Positions 28,279 through 36,944 of a stretch of DNA of 64,000 nucleotides are shown here, piece after piece. Origin of the DNA: Flavicella marina (GTDB lineage Bacteria; Bacteroidota; Bacteroidia; Flavobacteriales; Flavobacteriaceae); contig NZ_VYVA01000001.1 of the NCBI RefSeq assembly GCF_009193215.1, positions 310,001 to 374,000 on the forward strand, read 5' to 3'. A program made the translations under genes and the position numbers. Each line of letters opens with the position of its first letter. Positions within the stretch are counted from its first letter, which is position 1. The notes beneath the pieces are model-generated. The model saw only the letters and a list, made by a program, of their open reading frames with translations. It ran no database searches and was not told where the DNA came from.

Positions 28279-29286
28279 CTATAATCCCATTACTACAACA
28301 GCAACTATAATTACAGCAACTCCCAATAACATAATATTAAAAGGCTTTTTAGCTCCATCCCACTCTTTGTTCATATAAGACCAAACATTACCAACAATAA
28401 GAGATAATCCAAGCATTATTGGCCATGCAATAACTTTCCCTATTTCTCCCATTAATGTTGCTCCTTGTCCGTAAATACCTAAAGCCCCAAACCATAATAT
28501 TGCAGCTACTATTGACCACATATATGCTTTGCCTGCATTCGGAGTGCTAAAAGAGCTCCAAGTATTGTTTTTAAATAATAAAAACAAAGCATACAACGCA
28601 TTGATTGCGAATCCACCCCAAAGCACAACAACCCAAATTGCCAAGCTACTGTTTCTAGAAATCGCTCCTGCATCTTGAGCTATTTTACCAATGGCACTAC
28701 CTTCAGCAAAACCTACAGCTAAAAATGCTGATAAAAACCCACTTAAAATTGCAATAACTAACCCTGCTTTTAAGTTGATTTTTTGTTCTGAACCACCTGC
28801 TTGTAATTTATCTTTTTGCACACCTGCATATGCAGTAAGTGCAACACCGATCAACATAATTACAACTCCTCCATAGATATATGGCAAATGCGGAGCCATT
28901 TCTTGATATCCTGCATCATCCGCAGTAAATAAAGGAATCAAACCACCAGCAGCAGAACAAACTCCCATTACAATACCATACGTCAAAGAAATCCCAATAA
29001 AAGGAACACTTTTCCCAAACATAATTCCACCAACTCCCCATAATGCACCGAAAGCCATGGCAGTAAGAATTACATTTGAAGGGGCACTTGTAACAACTGT
29101 GAACAAATCTGGAGTTACAAAATAAGCCCAAGCTGTTGGCAATAATATCATCGCAAAAATCGAATGAACGAGCCACCAAGCCTCCCATTTTAAAGGTTCC
29201 ATAAATTTCATTCCAAGCCCAAAAGAACCTTGAAATACACTAGCAACGATTACTAGTAAAAATGGTAAAAACATAGTTGATTCCAT
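28279..29286 (-). CDS. RhaT-like sugar/proton symporter
   Basis: The 335-residue inner-membrane protein has about ten transmembrane segments. The N-terminal FQGSFGLGMKFMEPLKWEAWW and later YGIVMGVCSAAGGLIPLF are typical of the L-rhamnose-proton symporter RhaT family. It is the last gene of an operon with an enolase, an aldehyde dehydrogenase and an aldolase, not with rhamnose genes. The transported sugar is therefore probably 3,6-anhydro-D-galactose or another galactan product, by inference from context. The gap to the aldolase gene is 31 bp and a terminator follows. Confidence 0.88.
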   Translation of the reverse strand: MESTMFLPFLLVIVASVFQGSFGLGMKFMEPLKWEAWWLVHSIFAMILLPTAWAYFVTPDLFTVVTSAPSNVILTAMAFGALWGVGGIMFGKSVPFIGISLTYGIVMGVCSAAGGLIPLFTADDAGYQEMAPHLPYIYGGVVIMLIGVALTAYAGVQKDKLQAGGSEQKINLKAGLVIAILSGFLSAFLAVGFAEGSAIGKIAQDAGAISRNSSLAIWVVVLWGGFAINALYALFLLFKNNTWSSFSTPNAGKAYMWSIVAAILWFGALGIYGQGATLMGEIGKVIAWPIMLGLSLIVGNVWSYMNKEWDGAKKPFNIMLLGVAVIIVAVVVMGL

Positions 29287-29317
29287 ACTGTTTTGATTAA
29301 GTTTAGTTTAATTAATA

Positions 29318-30073
29318 TTATTTTACTTGTGAAGTAATTTCTTTAAAAGCATTCATTACAATTCCAACATCCACTGCATAAGAAATGTATTGAACACCAA
29401 TTTCTTTCCACATTTTAGCTTTTTCTGGAGACTCAGTAAACGTTCCTACAGATTTTCCGTATTTTTTGGCCGTTTCGACGGCAGCTTTCATTGCATCCAC
29501 AACTTTAGGGTCATTTACTTGACCCGGAACACCACAAGATTGAGACAAATCGTAAGGACCTAAAAATATAACATCAATCCCATCTACTTGAACAATTTCT
29601 TCAAGGTTTTCTATCCCCTCCATACCTTCGATATGAATTATTGTAGTGACAGAGTCATTTGCTTTACCAAAATGATCTGCGCCTGAAATATTAGTATATT
29701 CTGCAGCACGTACATAGCGACACATTCCTCTTTCTCCTTTCGGATAAAACTTTGTAGATTTTACTAATTTATCTGCGTCTGCTTTGGTACATATTTGAGG
29801 TACTTGAATACATTTCGCTCCGATATCTAACGTTCGTAGAATCAGCGTTTCTGAATTTTCAGTAACACGCACCACTGGTGTAATACCTTTAGCTTCTGCT
29901 GCTCTAATCATATTCTGAGCAGATTCAATGCTATAAGGCCCATGCTCCATATCAATGATTACAAAATCAAATCCACTAAACGCGGCAATCTCAACAATTG
30001 CTGGGTCTTGCAATTTGCAAAACGGTCCGACAAGTGTTTTTCCTTCACCTAAACTTTTTTGTAAGTTATTCAT
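29318..30073 (-). CDS. HpcH/HpaI family 2-keto-3-deoxy-sugar-acid aldolase
   Basis: The 251-residue cytoplasmic product is a class II metal-dependent aldolase of the HpcH/HpaI family. These cleave 2-keto-3-deoxy acids into pyruvate plus an aldehyde. Visible active-site features are the base His in DMEHGPYS (H44), Arg in VVRVTENSE (R69), the metal ligand Glu in HIEGMEG (E149) and Asp in LGPYDLS (D175). It starts 1 bp after the stop of the aldehyde dehydrogenase, so translation is coupled. In context the natural substrate would be 2-keto-3-deoxy-galactonate formed by the enolase. That would be a non-phosphorylated alternative to the kinase/KDPGal-aldolase route known for anhydrogalactose. Confidence 0.88.
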   Translation of the reverse strand: MNNLQKSLGEGKTLVGPFCKLQDPAIVEIAAFSGFDFVIIDMEHGPYSIESAQNMIRAAEAKGITPVVRVTENSETLILRTLDIGAKCIQVPQICTKADADKLVKSTKFYPKGERGMCRYVRAAEYTNISGADHFGKANDSVTTIIHIEGMEGIENLEEIVQVDGIDVIFLGPYDLSQSCGVPGQVNDPKVVDAMKAAVETAKKYGKSVGTFTESPEKAKMWKEIGVQYISYAVDVGIVMNAFKEITSQVK

Positions 30074-30074
30074 A

Positions 30075-31529
30075 TTATAAAGCTGTTGTTACACGTTTTT
30101 TAACTAAGTAATCTTCTAATGCAAGGTGAGAACAATCATGCCCTATTCCACTATTCTTGAAACCACCATGAGGTAAATAAATAGCATATTTCACTCCATT
30201 CACTTGCACTTCACCAAACTCTAATTCCTCCGAAAATCTTTCAATTCTTCTATGGTTGTTTGTGAATATATAAGATGCCAAACCAAATTCAGTATCATTT
30301 GCCAATTCCAATACTTCGTCATCCGTATCAAATGGCATAACACCAGCAACTGGACCAAAAGTTTCTTCATTAAATAATTTCATATCCATGTTGGCTCCAG
30401 ACAAAATCGTTGGCTCCATCCAGTTACCACCTTCTGGCAAACCTTCTGGAATATTTCCTCCAAATTCTAATTTTGCTCCTTTGCTAGTTGCATCTTTGAT
30501 CAATTCAAACATCTTTTCTCTTGCTTTAGGATCTGCCAAGGGCCCCATAAAAACATCTTCGTTTTCCTTGATTCCAAATCCTACTTTTACATCTGCAGCT
30601 CTTTTTACATATTCTTTGATAAACTTATCATAGATATTTCTATGCACAAAGATTCTATTCGCTGCAACACAAATTTGACCTGTGTTTCCGAACTTCAAAC
30701 CAATAGCTAAGTTCAAGGCAGTATCTAAATCAGCATCTTCAAACACAATAAAAGGAGCATTTCCACCCAATTCCATTCCTAATTTTTTAATAGAAGTTGT
30801 ACTATCAGCGATTACCTTTTGACCTGTTTGTGTAGAACCAATCATTGTCAATACAGCAGGTATTTTACTCGTTGTCATTGTTGTTGCAACTTCACTACTT
30901 GGACCTGCCAATATATTCACAACTCCCGCAGGAAAATCGATACTATGTAAAATCTCACCAATCAAATAAGAAGAAAGTGGTGATAAACCAGAAGGTTTGA
31001 TAATTAATGAGCATCCTGATGCCAATGCTGGACCAATTTTATACCCAACATTTAACAACGGAAAATTCCAAGCTAGATACGCAACCGCAACACCTGCTGG
31101 TTGAGAAATCATTTTATGAATATGTGTATTGTCATGATCCGGAATTTGCTCTTCTCTTAAATTTTGCATTGCACTTGGATACCACTCTAAGGCCTCAGTA
31201 AGTCTATCTATATCTTCTTGAGAACCTGCATAGGTTTTACCCATTTCATGAACCATTGCAGTTCTTAACTCGTGCTCTTTTTCTAAAATAGCATCTCTCA
31301 GCTTTAACATCCACTTTGTTCTTTCGTTTAAAGAAAGTTTCTTCCAAAAGTTAAATCCTTTTTTAGCTGAGACCAATGCTTTTTCAGCATCTTCCTTCCC
31401 TGCTCTTGCAACTTGCGCAATAACTTCACCAGTTGCAGGACAAACAACATCATCTTTTTCACCACTTACTGAATCGACCAACTGACCGTCGATGTATAAT
31501 TTTTTATATCCGAATTTCTCTGTTTTCAT
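30075..31529 (-). CDS. NAD(P)-dependent aldehyde dehydrogenase, candidate 3,6-anhydrogalactose dehydrogenase
   Basis: The 484-residue cytoplasmic product has the normal length for the ALDH superfamily. The coenzyme-binding segment AYLAWNFPLL, IIKPSG, the general base in MELGGNAP (E253) and the nucleophile in GQICVAANR (C287) are all present. ALDHs of this type oxidise 3,6-anhydrogalactose to the anhydrogalactonate in red-algal galactan degraders (DauA in the carrageenan route). The neighbouring enolase and aldolase fit the next two steps. The specific substrate is inferred; succinate-semialdehyde-like or lactaldehyde-like activity is the sequence-level alternative. Confidence 0.9.
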   Translation of the reverse strand: MKTEKFGYKKLYIDGQLVDSVSGEKDDVVCPATGEVIAQVARAGKEDAEKALVSAKKGFNFWKKLSLNERTKWMLKLRDAILEKEHELRTAMVHEMGKTYAGSQEDIDRLTEALEWYPSAMQNLREEQIPDHDNTHIHKMISQPAGVAVAYLAWNFPLLNVGYKIGPALASGCSLIIKPSGLSPLSSYLIGEILHSIDFPAGVVNILAGPSSEVATTMTTSKIPAVLTMIGSTQTGQKVIADSTTSIKKLGMELGGNAPFIVFEDADLDTALNLAIGLKFGNTGQICVAANRIFVHRNIYDKFIKEYVKRAADVKVGFGIKENEDVFMGPLADPKAREKMFELIKDATSKGAKLEFGGNIPEGLPEGGNWMEPTILSGANMDMKLFNEETFGPVAGVMPFDTDDEVLELANDTEFGLASYIFTNNHRRIERFSEELEFGEVQVNGVKYAIYLPHGGFKNSGIGHDCSHLALEDYLVKKRVTTAL

Positions 31530-31541
31530 CTTTTATGCTTT

Positions 31542-32702
31542 TTATAAAATACTACTTAGTACTATTCCGTTTTTTTTATATGTATATCTTTCCAAAACTT
31601 CTTCATCAACATCTATGCCCAATCCTGGTCGGTTAGGAACATCAATCATCCCGTCTTTCATCTCGATCGAAGGAAAGGTAAGGTTTTCTCTTAAACCATT
31701 TTCTGTTTGATCGTATTCCATTAAGAAATTTGGCTGATACATTCTACCAGGTATCGACTCTATATTCGAAATAAAATGCAAAGCCACGTGGATACCAATA
31801 GCTGTTCCCCAAGTATGAGGTATGATATCAATTCCATTAGCACTCGCTAAGGCACCGATACGTTTTGCTTCGGTTAAACCTCCACTAGCACAAATATCTG
31901 GTTGAATGATATCTACAGATTTATTTTTAATCAATTGATTGAAACCAAATCTTGTATATTCACATTCTCCTCCTGCAATTGGAATTGTAGTTTTTGTTTT
32001 CAACTCACTATATTGATCATAAAACTCAGGAGATATTGGTTCTTCAAACCAACCTATATCGTACTTTTCAATTTTTCTTGACAATTCGGTTGCTTCTCTT
32101 AAAGTGTATGCATGATTTGAGTCTACCATTAATTTAGATTCAGGACCTATTAAATCTCTTAACAACTTTACATTCTTAACATCTGCTTCAATCCCTAAAC
32201 CAACCTTCATCTTAAAAGCCTTAAAGCCTTGAGATAAATACAATTTCGCTTCTTTTTCAAAATCTCTTGCAGGATTATCGTGGTCCATATAATAAAAACC
32301 AGTAGCATATGGCTGAACCTGATTTCTATGTGAACCCCCTAACAAGGTTGAAACAGGTAGGTTTAAAACTTTCCCTTTCAAATCCCAAATGGCAATATCA
32401 ATGGCACTCATCGACGCCATCAAAACACCTCTTCTAGCAAAATCAGCTGTCTTTCGGTACATCTTATTCCAAACAACCTCATTTTCTAAAGGATTTTCTC
32501 CGATTACTATAGGTTTTAAGAATTCAATTCCTGATTCTAATATTTCTGCAGGACCGTAGCCTTCACCCCATCCGTATTGACCATTTGACGCGGTAACTTT
32601 TACCACACAAATCGCTCTTTCTGCATATTCCCACTGTGAAAAGAAAAAACTCTGAGAAAGTTTATCTTTTAACACAAAAGTTTCAATTTTTTCTATTACC
32701 AT
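31542..32702 (-). CDS. Mandelate racemase/muconate-lactonizing family enolase, candidate anhydrogalactonate cycloisomerase
   Basis: The 386-residue product belongs to the enolase superfamily. Visible residues are the KxK base motif (K164, K166 in AFKMKVG), metal ligands D194 (MVDSNHAY), E220 (WFEEPI) and E246 (GGECEY), and the Asp-His dyad D269/H296 (IIPHTWG). This is the mandelate-racemase/sugar-acid-dehydratase branch. Next to an aldehyde dehydrogenase in a galactan locus, it fits 3,6-anhydrogalactonate cycloisomerase, giving 2-keto-3-deoxy-galactonate. Galactonate dehydratase is the alternative. It is the first gene of the operon and its promoter carries three RGGTAA-like repeats, so the pathway appears to be induced with the SusCD genes. 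Confidence 0.9.
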   Translation of the reverse strand: MVIEKIETFVLKDKLSQSFFFSQWEYAERAICVVKVTASNGQYGWGEGYGPAEILESGIEFLKPIVIGENPLENEVVWNKMYRKTADFARRGVLMASMSAIDIAIWDLKGKVLNLPVSTLLGGSHRNQVQPYATGFYYMDHDNPARDFEKEAKLYLSQGFKAFKMKVGLGIEADVKNVKLLRDLIGPESKLMVDSNHAYTLREATELSRKIEKYDIGWFEEPISPEFYDQYSELKTKTTIPIAGGECEYTRFGFNQLIKNKSVDIIQPDICASGGLTEAKRIGALASANGIDIIPHTWGTAIGIHVALHFISNIESIPGRMYQPNFLMEYDQTENGLRENLTFPSIEMKDGMIDVPNRPGLGIDVDEEVLERYTYKKNGIVLSSIL

Positions 32703-32764
32703 ATTCTTCTATTTGTAAGATATACCACCACTGAAAACCAATATCTTCAAGGTGAATATGAATG

Positions 32765-32852
32765 TAAAAATAACGATTAACTAAAATTTCAAACCACTAT
32801 AAATTACCTTATAATAATCGAATTTTACCTTCTCATTGACTCAATATTACCT
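32765..32852 (-). promoter_or_regulatory. Promoter and tandem operator of the catabolic operon
   Basis: On the minus strand the -7 box is TATTTTTA (32765-32772). Read on the plus strand, TTACCT repeats stand at 32804 and 32825 (21 bp apart) and a third at 32847. The first repeat begins 39 bp from the box, the same geometry as at six other promoters here. Confidence 0.72.
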
Positions 32853-32893
32853 AAAAAAAAAGAGTGTTTCTTTTGTCTAGAAACACTCTTTTT
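32853..32893 (-). terminator. Terminator of the susCD1 operon
   Basis: A stem of about 11 bp (32859-32869 with 32881-32891) is followed on the minus strand by a long T-run. It lies 20 bp beyond the last lipoprotein gene of the operon. Confidence 0.88.
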
Positions 32894-32911
32894 ATTTGAT
32901 TATTATTATCA

Positions 32912-33358
32912 TTAGTTATAAACCTCAGCTTCCGTTATTACTACTGTATGGTTCGTAACATCCGTAGATCCATCTGGATAGGTAGCTGTAGCTACCATCG
33001 TTCCATTGCCATCCGCTTTTAAAGCATTGACAACTCTCACAACAGTAAATGTTTCAACTACATCAGAAACTGTTCTTTCTTCCGAAACCGTCCATTGAAA
33101 CACAAAGTCAGTATCAGTTGAAGTATCTGCATAATCACGGGTAACCGCACTAAAGACATTTATATCGGTTAAATAATTAACTACCAATGCTTTTTGCTTA
33201 TATACATTCATCTGAACAAGAGCACTATTGCTAATATTAGTAATTCCGTAAACAGGCGTTAATTGAATCCCTGAACTTGGGTATTTGTTTTCTGATTCGC
33301 AGGCCATGAAAGACAACGCTATTGCGAAAAGAAATATACTACTTATTAATTTTTTCAT
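32912..33358 (-). CDS. Small lipoprotein of the susCD1 operon
   Basis: The 148-residue product has a lipoprotein signal (FLFAIALSFMACES, Cys at residue 20). The short beta-rich body (FQWTVSEERTVSDVVETFTVV, ATYPDGSTDVTNHTVVI) looks like one Ig-like domain. No catalytic motif is seen and I recognise no named family. It is the last gene of the susC-susD-SGBP operon, 12 bp after its neighbour, so it probably sits on the cell surface with the import complex. Confidence 0.82.
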   Translation of the reverse strand: MKKLISSIFLFAIALSFMACESENKYPSSGIQLTPVYGITNISNSALVQMNVYKQKALVVNYLTDINVFSAVTRDYADTSTDTDFVFQWTVSEERTVSDVVETFTVVRVVNALKADGNGTMVATATYPDGSTDVTNHTVVITEAEVYN

Positions 33359-33370
33359 CTTTTTTTGTTT

Positions 33371-35140
33371 TTAGGGTCTTAACTCAACTTCAATAAATTC
33401 TAACTCATCAAGATACAATACCTGTGCTCCTGTAACACCAGCATTATTACCACCCGGTAAAATCGATGTATTATTACGTTTCGCTAAACCAGAACTTCCA
33501 GTTAAATCTGTAGCTACAACTAAATCATTACTCGCTCTAACACGAACCCATTGTCCTTTCGCGATTCCTGAAATATCAAACTTTGCGACATCTGTAGTCC
33601 CTCCGAATCCGAATGTAAGTTCATTGATTGTAGTTCCTGGCTCTACATATACCCAGTGGAATACTCTGTAAGTACCAGCTGGAATTCCGTCAGGACCATC
33701 CGCCAATCCAAATCCAAAAAGTTGTAAGGTATGCAATGCTGTTGCTTCTGCAGGTATTTCGTATTTCATACTTGCACCTCCTGTATAAGCTCTAAATTCA
33801 GATCTAGCCCAAATTTCATTTCCTGCGCCGTACCTCCAGTTCCCTGTAGCACCTCCACCTCCTGGAATCCAGTATTTGTTGGTTGCAAAAGCATTCGTAT
33901 GATTACCACCAGACGGTTCAAAACTTGCTACCGAATTTGTAGGAAGGATACTGTTACCATAATGCATCGCAACAACCTCAGGTCCAAAAGCCTGTAAGGT
34001 TCTGTTGTCAGCAGAAGTAATTGCACCGTTTCCATCGTATGATAACTCAACAGTATCACTATTGTAAATAGGCTGTGAAAGTTTTATTTCCATAAAAATT
34101 GGATTCTCATCATTCACCCTAACAGATTCTACTGGAATTACTTGATCAAATCCATTGGCATTTGTTACATGTACACTAAAATTACCTTCTTTACCAGTAA
34201 AAGGAGTTAACTCACCATTTACTCTAAAAGAAATCAATTCGTTTTCATCTTCTCTTAACACTCCATCAAAATTAAAAGGTTGTGTAGACTGTACAACTTT
34301 AACTTTTAAAGGAATTAGCTTTTCTTGATTTGAAGTTGGCAATGGCGCGACTCTTAAAGAACGGAAAGTTCCCACATTAAAAGTTCCCAACTTATAAAAA
34401 TTAATATTGACTGGCTGAGCAGCTCCTGCTCTACTAGGCACACCGTCTTCAACAAACCACGTACCTCCATTAGGTCTACCTTGCGTTGAATTGTCTATAA
34501 ATGTCAATCCAGTTGCAGCTTCAACTTCAACCACATCCCAGTTTGCTTCGTCAGCCAAACTTGGGTTATCAGATTCTGTAATCGTTAACACGGTAGCTCC
34601 ATCTTTCTGAACCGTAAAGGCAGGATTCAAATAGTCATAGATATCGAAAATAAACTCCACTTTGAATGTATATTTTCCATTCTCCTCTGTAATTTCTTCT
34701 TTCACATAATCTTGATAAGTATCACTCATATTTGAGGCAACTTCCGTATCAAAAGTATTGATCAAAGTAACTTTGTTCTCTCCTGGAGTTCTAAACAAAA
34801 CATGTGCTTTATCATTTGTAGATGTTGTCCCTAAATTTGGGTCAATAAACAAAGGCAAAGAGTCACTTTGTGTAAAACCTTCTGTCAAGAAGTAATTCCC
34901 TTCTTCAAGTATCCACTCAGAACTATTCGCTCCTTGTGCCAGATTGAAAAAAGAAATACTTGAATCAGCATTTAATGCAAATTGAGCGTCTGCACCCAAC
35001 TGTGGATTTAAACCTGCTAACCAAGAAACATCTTCAAAATTGTCTTGAGGAGCAGTATAATCGGCATATTCTTTACCGCAGCTCGCTATAAACAGAGAAC
35101 TTACAGAAAGTAATAATAATTTTATATTTTTCATCTTCAT
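33371..35140 (-). CDS. Surface glycan-binding lipoprotein (SGBP, SusE/F position)
   Basis: The 589-residue product has a lipoprotein signal (LLLSVSSLFIASCG, Cys near residue 21). It is built of beta-sandwich domains, rich in Trp, Asn and Gly, with no enzyme motif. Segments such as GGTWFVEDGVPSRAG and the C-terminal jelly-roll-like part (YWIPGGGGATGNWRYG to VLYLDELEFIEVEL) suggest two or more carbohydrate-binding modules. By position (third gene after susC and susD, 10 bp gap) it is the surface glycan-binding protein that captures oligosaccharide for the SusCD pair. Ligand unknown; carrageenan is inferred from context. Start could also be the second ATG two codons later. Confidence 0.85.
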   Translation of the reverse strand: MKMKNIKLLLLSVSSLFIASCGKEYADYTAPQDNFEDVSWLAGLNPQLGADAQFALNADSSISFFNLAQGANSSEWILEEGNYFLTEGFTQSDSLPLFIDPNLGTTSTNDKAHVLFRTPGENKVTLINTFDTEVASNMSDTYQDYVKEEITEENGKYTFKVEFIFDIYDYLNPAFTVQKDGATVLTITESDNPSLADEANWDVVEVEAATGLTFIDNSTQGRPNGGTWFVEDGVPSRAGAAQPVNINFYKLGTFNVGTFRSLRVAPLPTSNQEKLIPLKVKVVQSTQPFNFDGVLREDENELISFRVNGELTPFTGKEGNFSVHVTNANGFDQVIPVESVRVNDENPIFMEIKLSQPIYNSDTVELSYDGNGAITSADNRTLQAFGPEVVAMHYGNSILPTNSVASFEPSGGNHTNAFATNKYWIPGGGGATGNWRYGAGNEIWARSEFRAYTGGASMKYEIPAEATALHTLQLFGFGLADGPDGIPAGTYRVFHWVYVEPGTTINELTFGFGGTTDVAKFDISGIAKGQWVRVRASNDLVVATDLTGSSGLAKRNNTSILPGGNNAGVTGAQVLYLDELEFIEVELRP

Positions 35141-35150
35141 TATTTTTTAA

Positions 35151-36929
35151 TTAGTCTATCGAACGGTTAGTACTAGTTTCATCAAACGGAATAGGGTACG
35201 TACCATGCCTATCTTCACTATAATTTAAGAAAGGTGTATTGTATTCATAGTCAACTGTCAAATAAAAACCAGAAGTAGGTTGTGTTGCAACAATGCTTGC
35301 GTTATTATTCCTAGCAACCACTTGCTCAGTATCCCAGTTATAGTAAGAAATATTCACTCCGTAAAAAACAGATGTAGCAAGTTCACCTAATCTTTCTTTA
35401 AAACCATAATTATCACTTTTCTTCCATCTTTGGAAGTCCAAGAATCTAATATTATGACCTTCTACACTAGTCTCCAATGGTTTTTCTACACGCATTAAGT
35501 GTTGCATCAATGAATTTTGATCGTATGGTAACTCATCGTAAGTATGAGCAACATCACCGTTAGGCATACCTAATAATACTAAGCCCCATCTTTTACGAAT
35601 ATCATTGATCAATTCTAACGCTCCATCAACATCACCAGTTTTAATCAAACATTCTGCTTGCATCAAGTAAACGTCAGACAATCTATTCATAACAATATTT
35701 TTAGAAGAATACGCTTGTCCTCCAGGCAATTCTCCTTCTGTACTAACGATATCATCATTGGTGTAAATTTTCCACCAACCGTATCCCCAGTTAGCACCAC
35801 CAAATCTGTTATACTGACTTGTCGTTCCGTCTAAGTAGTAGATCGTTTCATTGTCATCGATTACCGCCATTATAGACGAACATCTCAACGGCACATGACG
35901 TAAGGCTGTTGCACCATTTTCATCTGTATAATAATTTGCAGAATTCAAAGGATCCATTGGCTCTGTCTTATAAGCATTTACCGCCCATGCTGGAGCTACA
36001 GCCGCCTTCGTTTGTGCCGTACGAACGTTGACCCAGTTTGTACCTGAATCACCTTCCCAAGGTTGTAAATCTAATCTCGCTTGCTCTGGAGCAAAATTAA
36101 TCTCAAAAATAGATTCACTATTAAACTCACCTGCAGTTGTAAACATTTTTGACAAATCAGTTTCTAAAGTATATCCATGATTCTGAATCACATCAGAAAA
36201 ATATGTCATCGCCTTTGTATAATCTAACTCGTACAAATATGATGTTCCTAAAATTGTTGCAGCTGCACCAGAAGTAACTCTACTTAAATCTCCGTCAGGA
36301 TATTCACCATTCTTATATAAGTTACTATATGCAAATTCTAAATCAGCTCTTAAGAAATCTAACACTTCTTGTTTCGATGACAATCCTTTTGCAAAATCTT
36401 CCTCCGTTACAGGCACTTTATCTCTGATAATGATGCTACCATCATTATAACTTGTTGCTAAATAAAAGTGAAATAATCCTCTAAAAAATCTAGCTTGGGC
36501 CATTTGAGATCTATATTCTGGTAAATCTCCAAAAGTTAACTCTAAACCTTCAAGCGCTTCAATAACCTGATTTGCTCTAAAGATTCCTAAGTAACAGTTT
36601 TGCCATTTCCCAAGTACTTGTTCAGAACTTGCAGTGTATAAATGCAAATATGATTCTTCTGTATTGTTAGGATTTGGTCTACCATAGCCTGGATATCCCA
36701 TATCTGATCTTAATATTTCTTCAAACTTATTTAATAGATCATTTCTATGTAAAGTTTGATACACTGTATTCAGTGTTGCTCCTGTTTCTGATAAGTTCGT
36801 CCAATACGTATCCGTAGATATTAAGTTTGGATTTTCTTGATCTAAATCTACTATTGATGTTATTTCACATGAGTTTAATAAACCCAATGTTAATACAAGT
36901 AGTGTATATTTTGAAATTAGTTGTTTCAT
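35151..36929 (-). CDS. SusD-like nutrient-binding outer-membrane lipoprotein (pair 1)
   Basis: The 592-residue product has a lipoprotein signal (LLVLTLGLLNSCE). The SusD/RagB alpha-helical fold is evident: an N-terminal TPR-like part (MAQARFFRGLFHFYLATSYND) and a C-terminal SusD motif (YLMQAECLIKTGDVDGALELINDIRKRWG). SusD proteins form the lid of the SusC barrel and bind oligosaccharide before import. It lies 15 bp after susC and belongs to the same operon, whose promoter carries the RGGTAA tandem sites. Confidence 0.95.
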   Translation of the reverse strand: MKQLISKYTLLVLTLGLLNSCEITSIVDLDQENPNLISTDTYWTNLSETGATLNTVYQTLHRNDLLNKFEEILRSDMGYPGYGRPNPNNTEESYLHLYTASSEQVLGKWQNCYLGIFRANQVIEALEGLELTFGDLPEYRSQMAQARFFRGLFHFYLATSYNDGSIIIRDKVPVTEEDFAKGLSSKQEVLDFLRADLEFAYSNLYKNGEYPDGDLSRVTSGAAATILGTSYLYELDYTKAMTYFSDVIQNHGYTLETDLSKMFTTAGEFNSESIFEINFAPEQARLDLQPWEGDSGTNWVNVRTAQTKAAVAPAWAVNAYKTEPMDPLNSANYYTDENGATALRHVPLRCSSIMAVIDDNETIYYLDGTTSQYNRFGGANWGYGWWKIYTNDDIVSTEGELPGGQAYSSKNIVMNRLSDVYLMQAECLIKTGDVDGALELINDIRKRWGLVLLGMPNGDVAHTYDELPYDQNSLMQHLMRVEKPLETSVEGHNIRFLDFQRWKKSDNYGFKERLGELATSVFYGVNISYYNWDTEQVVARNNNASIVATQPTSGFYLTVDYEYNTPFLNYSEDRHGTYPIPFDETSTNRSID

Positions 36930-36944
36930 TACAAATAAATTAAA

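Noticed and set aside
28279-29286. A rhamnose utilisation operon
   Set aside because: Only the permease resembles a rhamnose gene. No rhamnose isomerase, rhamnulokinase or rhamnulose-phosphate aldolase is nearby, and the partner genes fit anhydrosugar oxidation.
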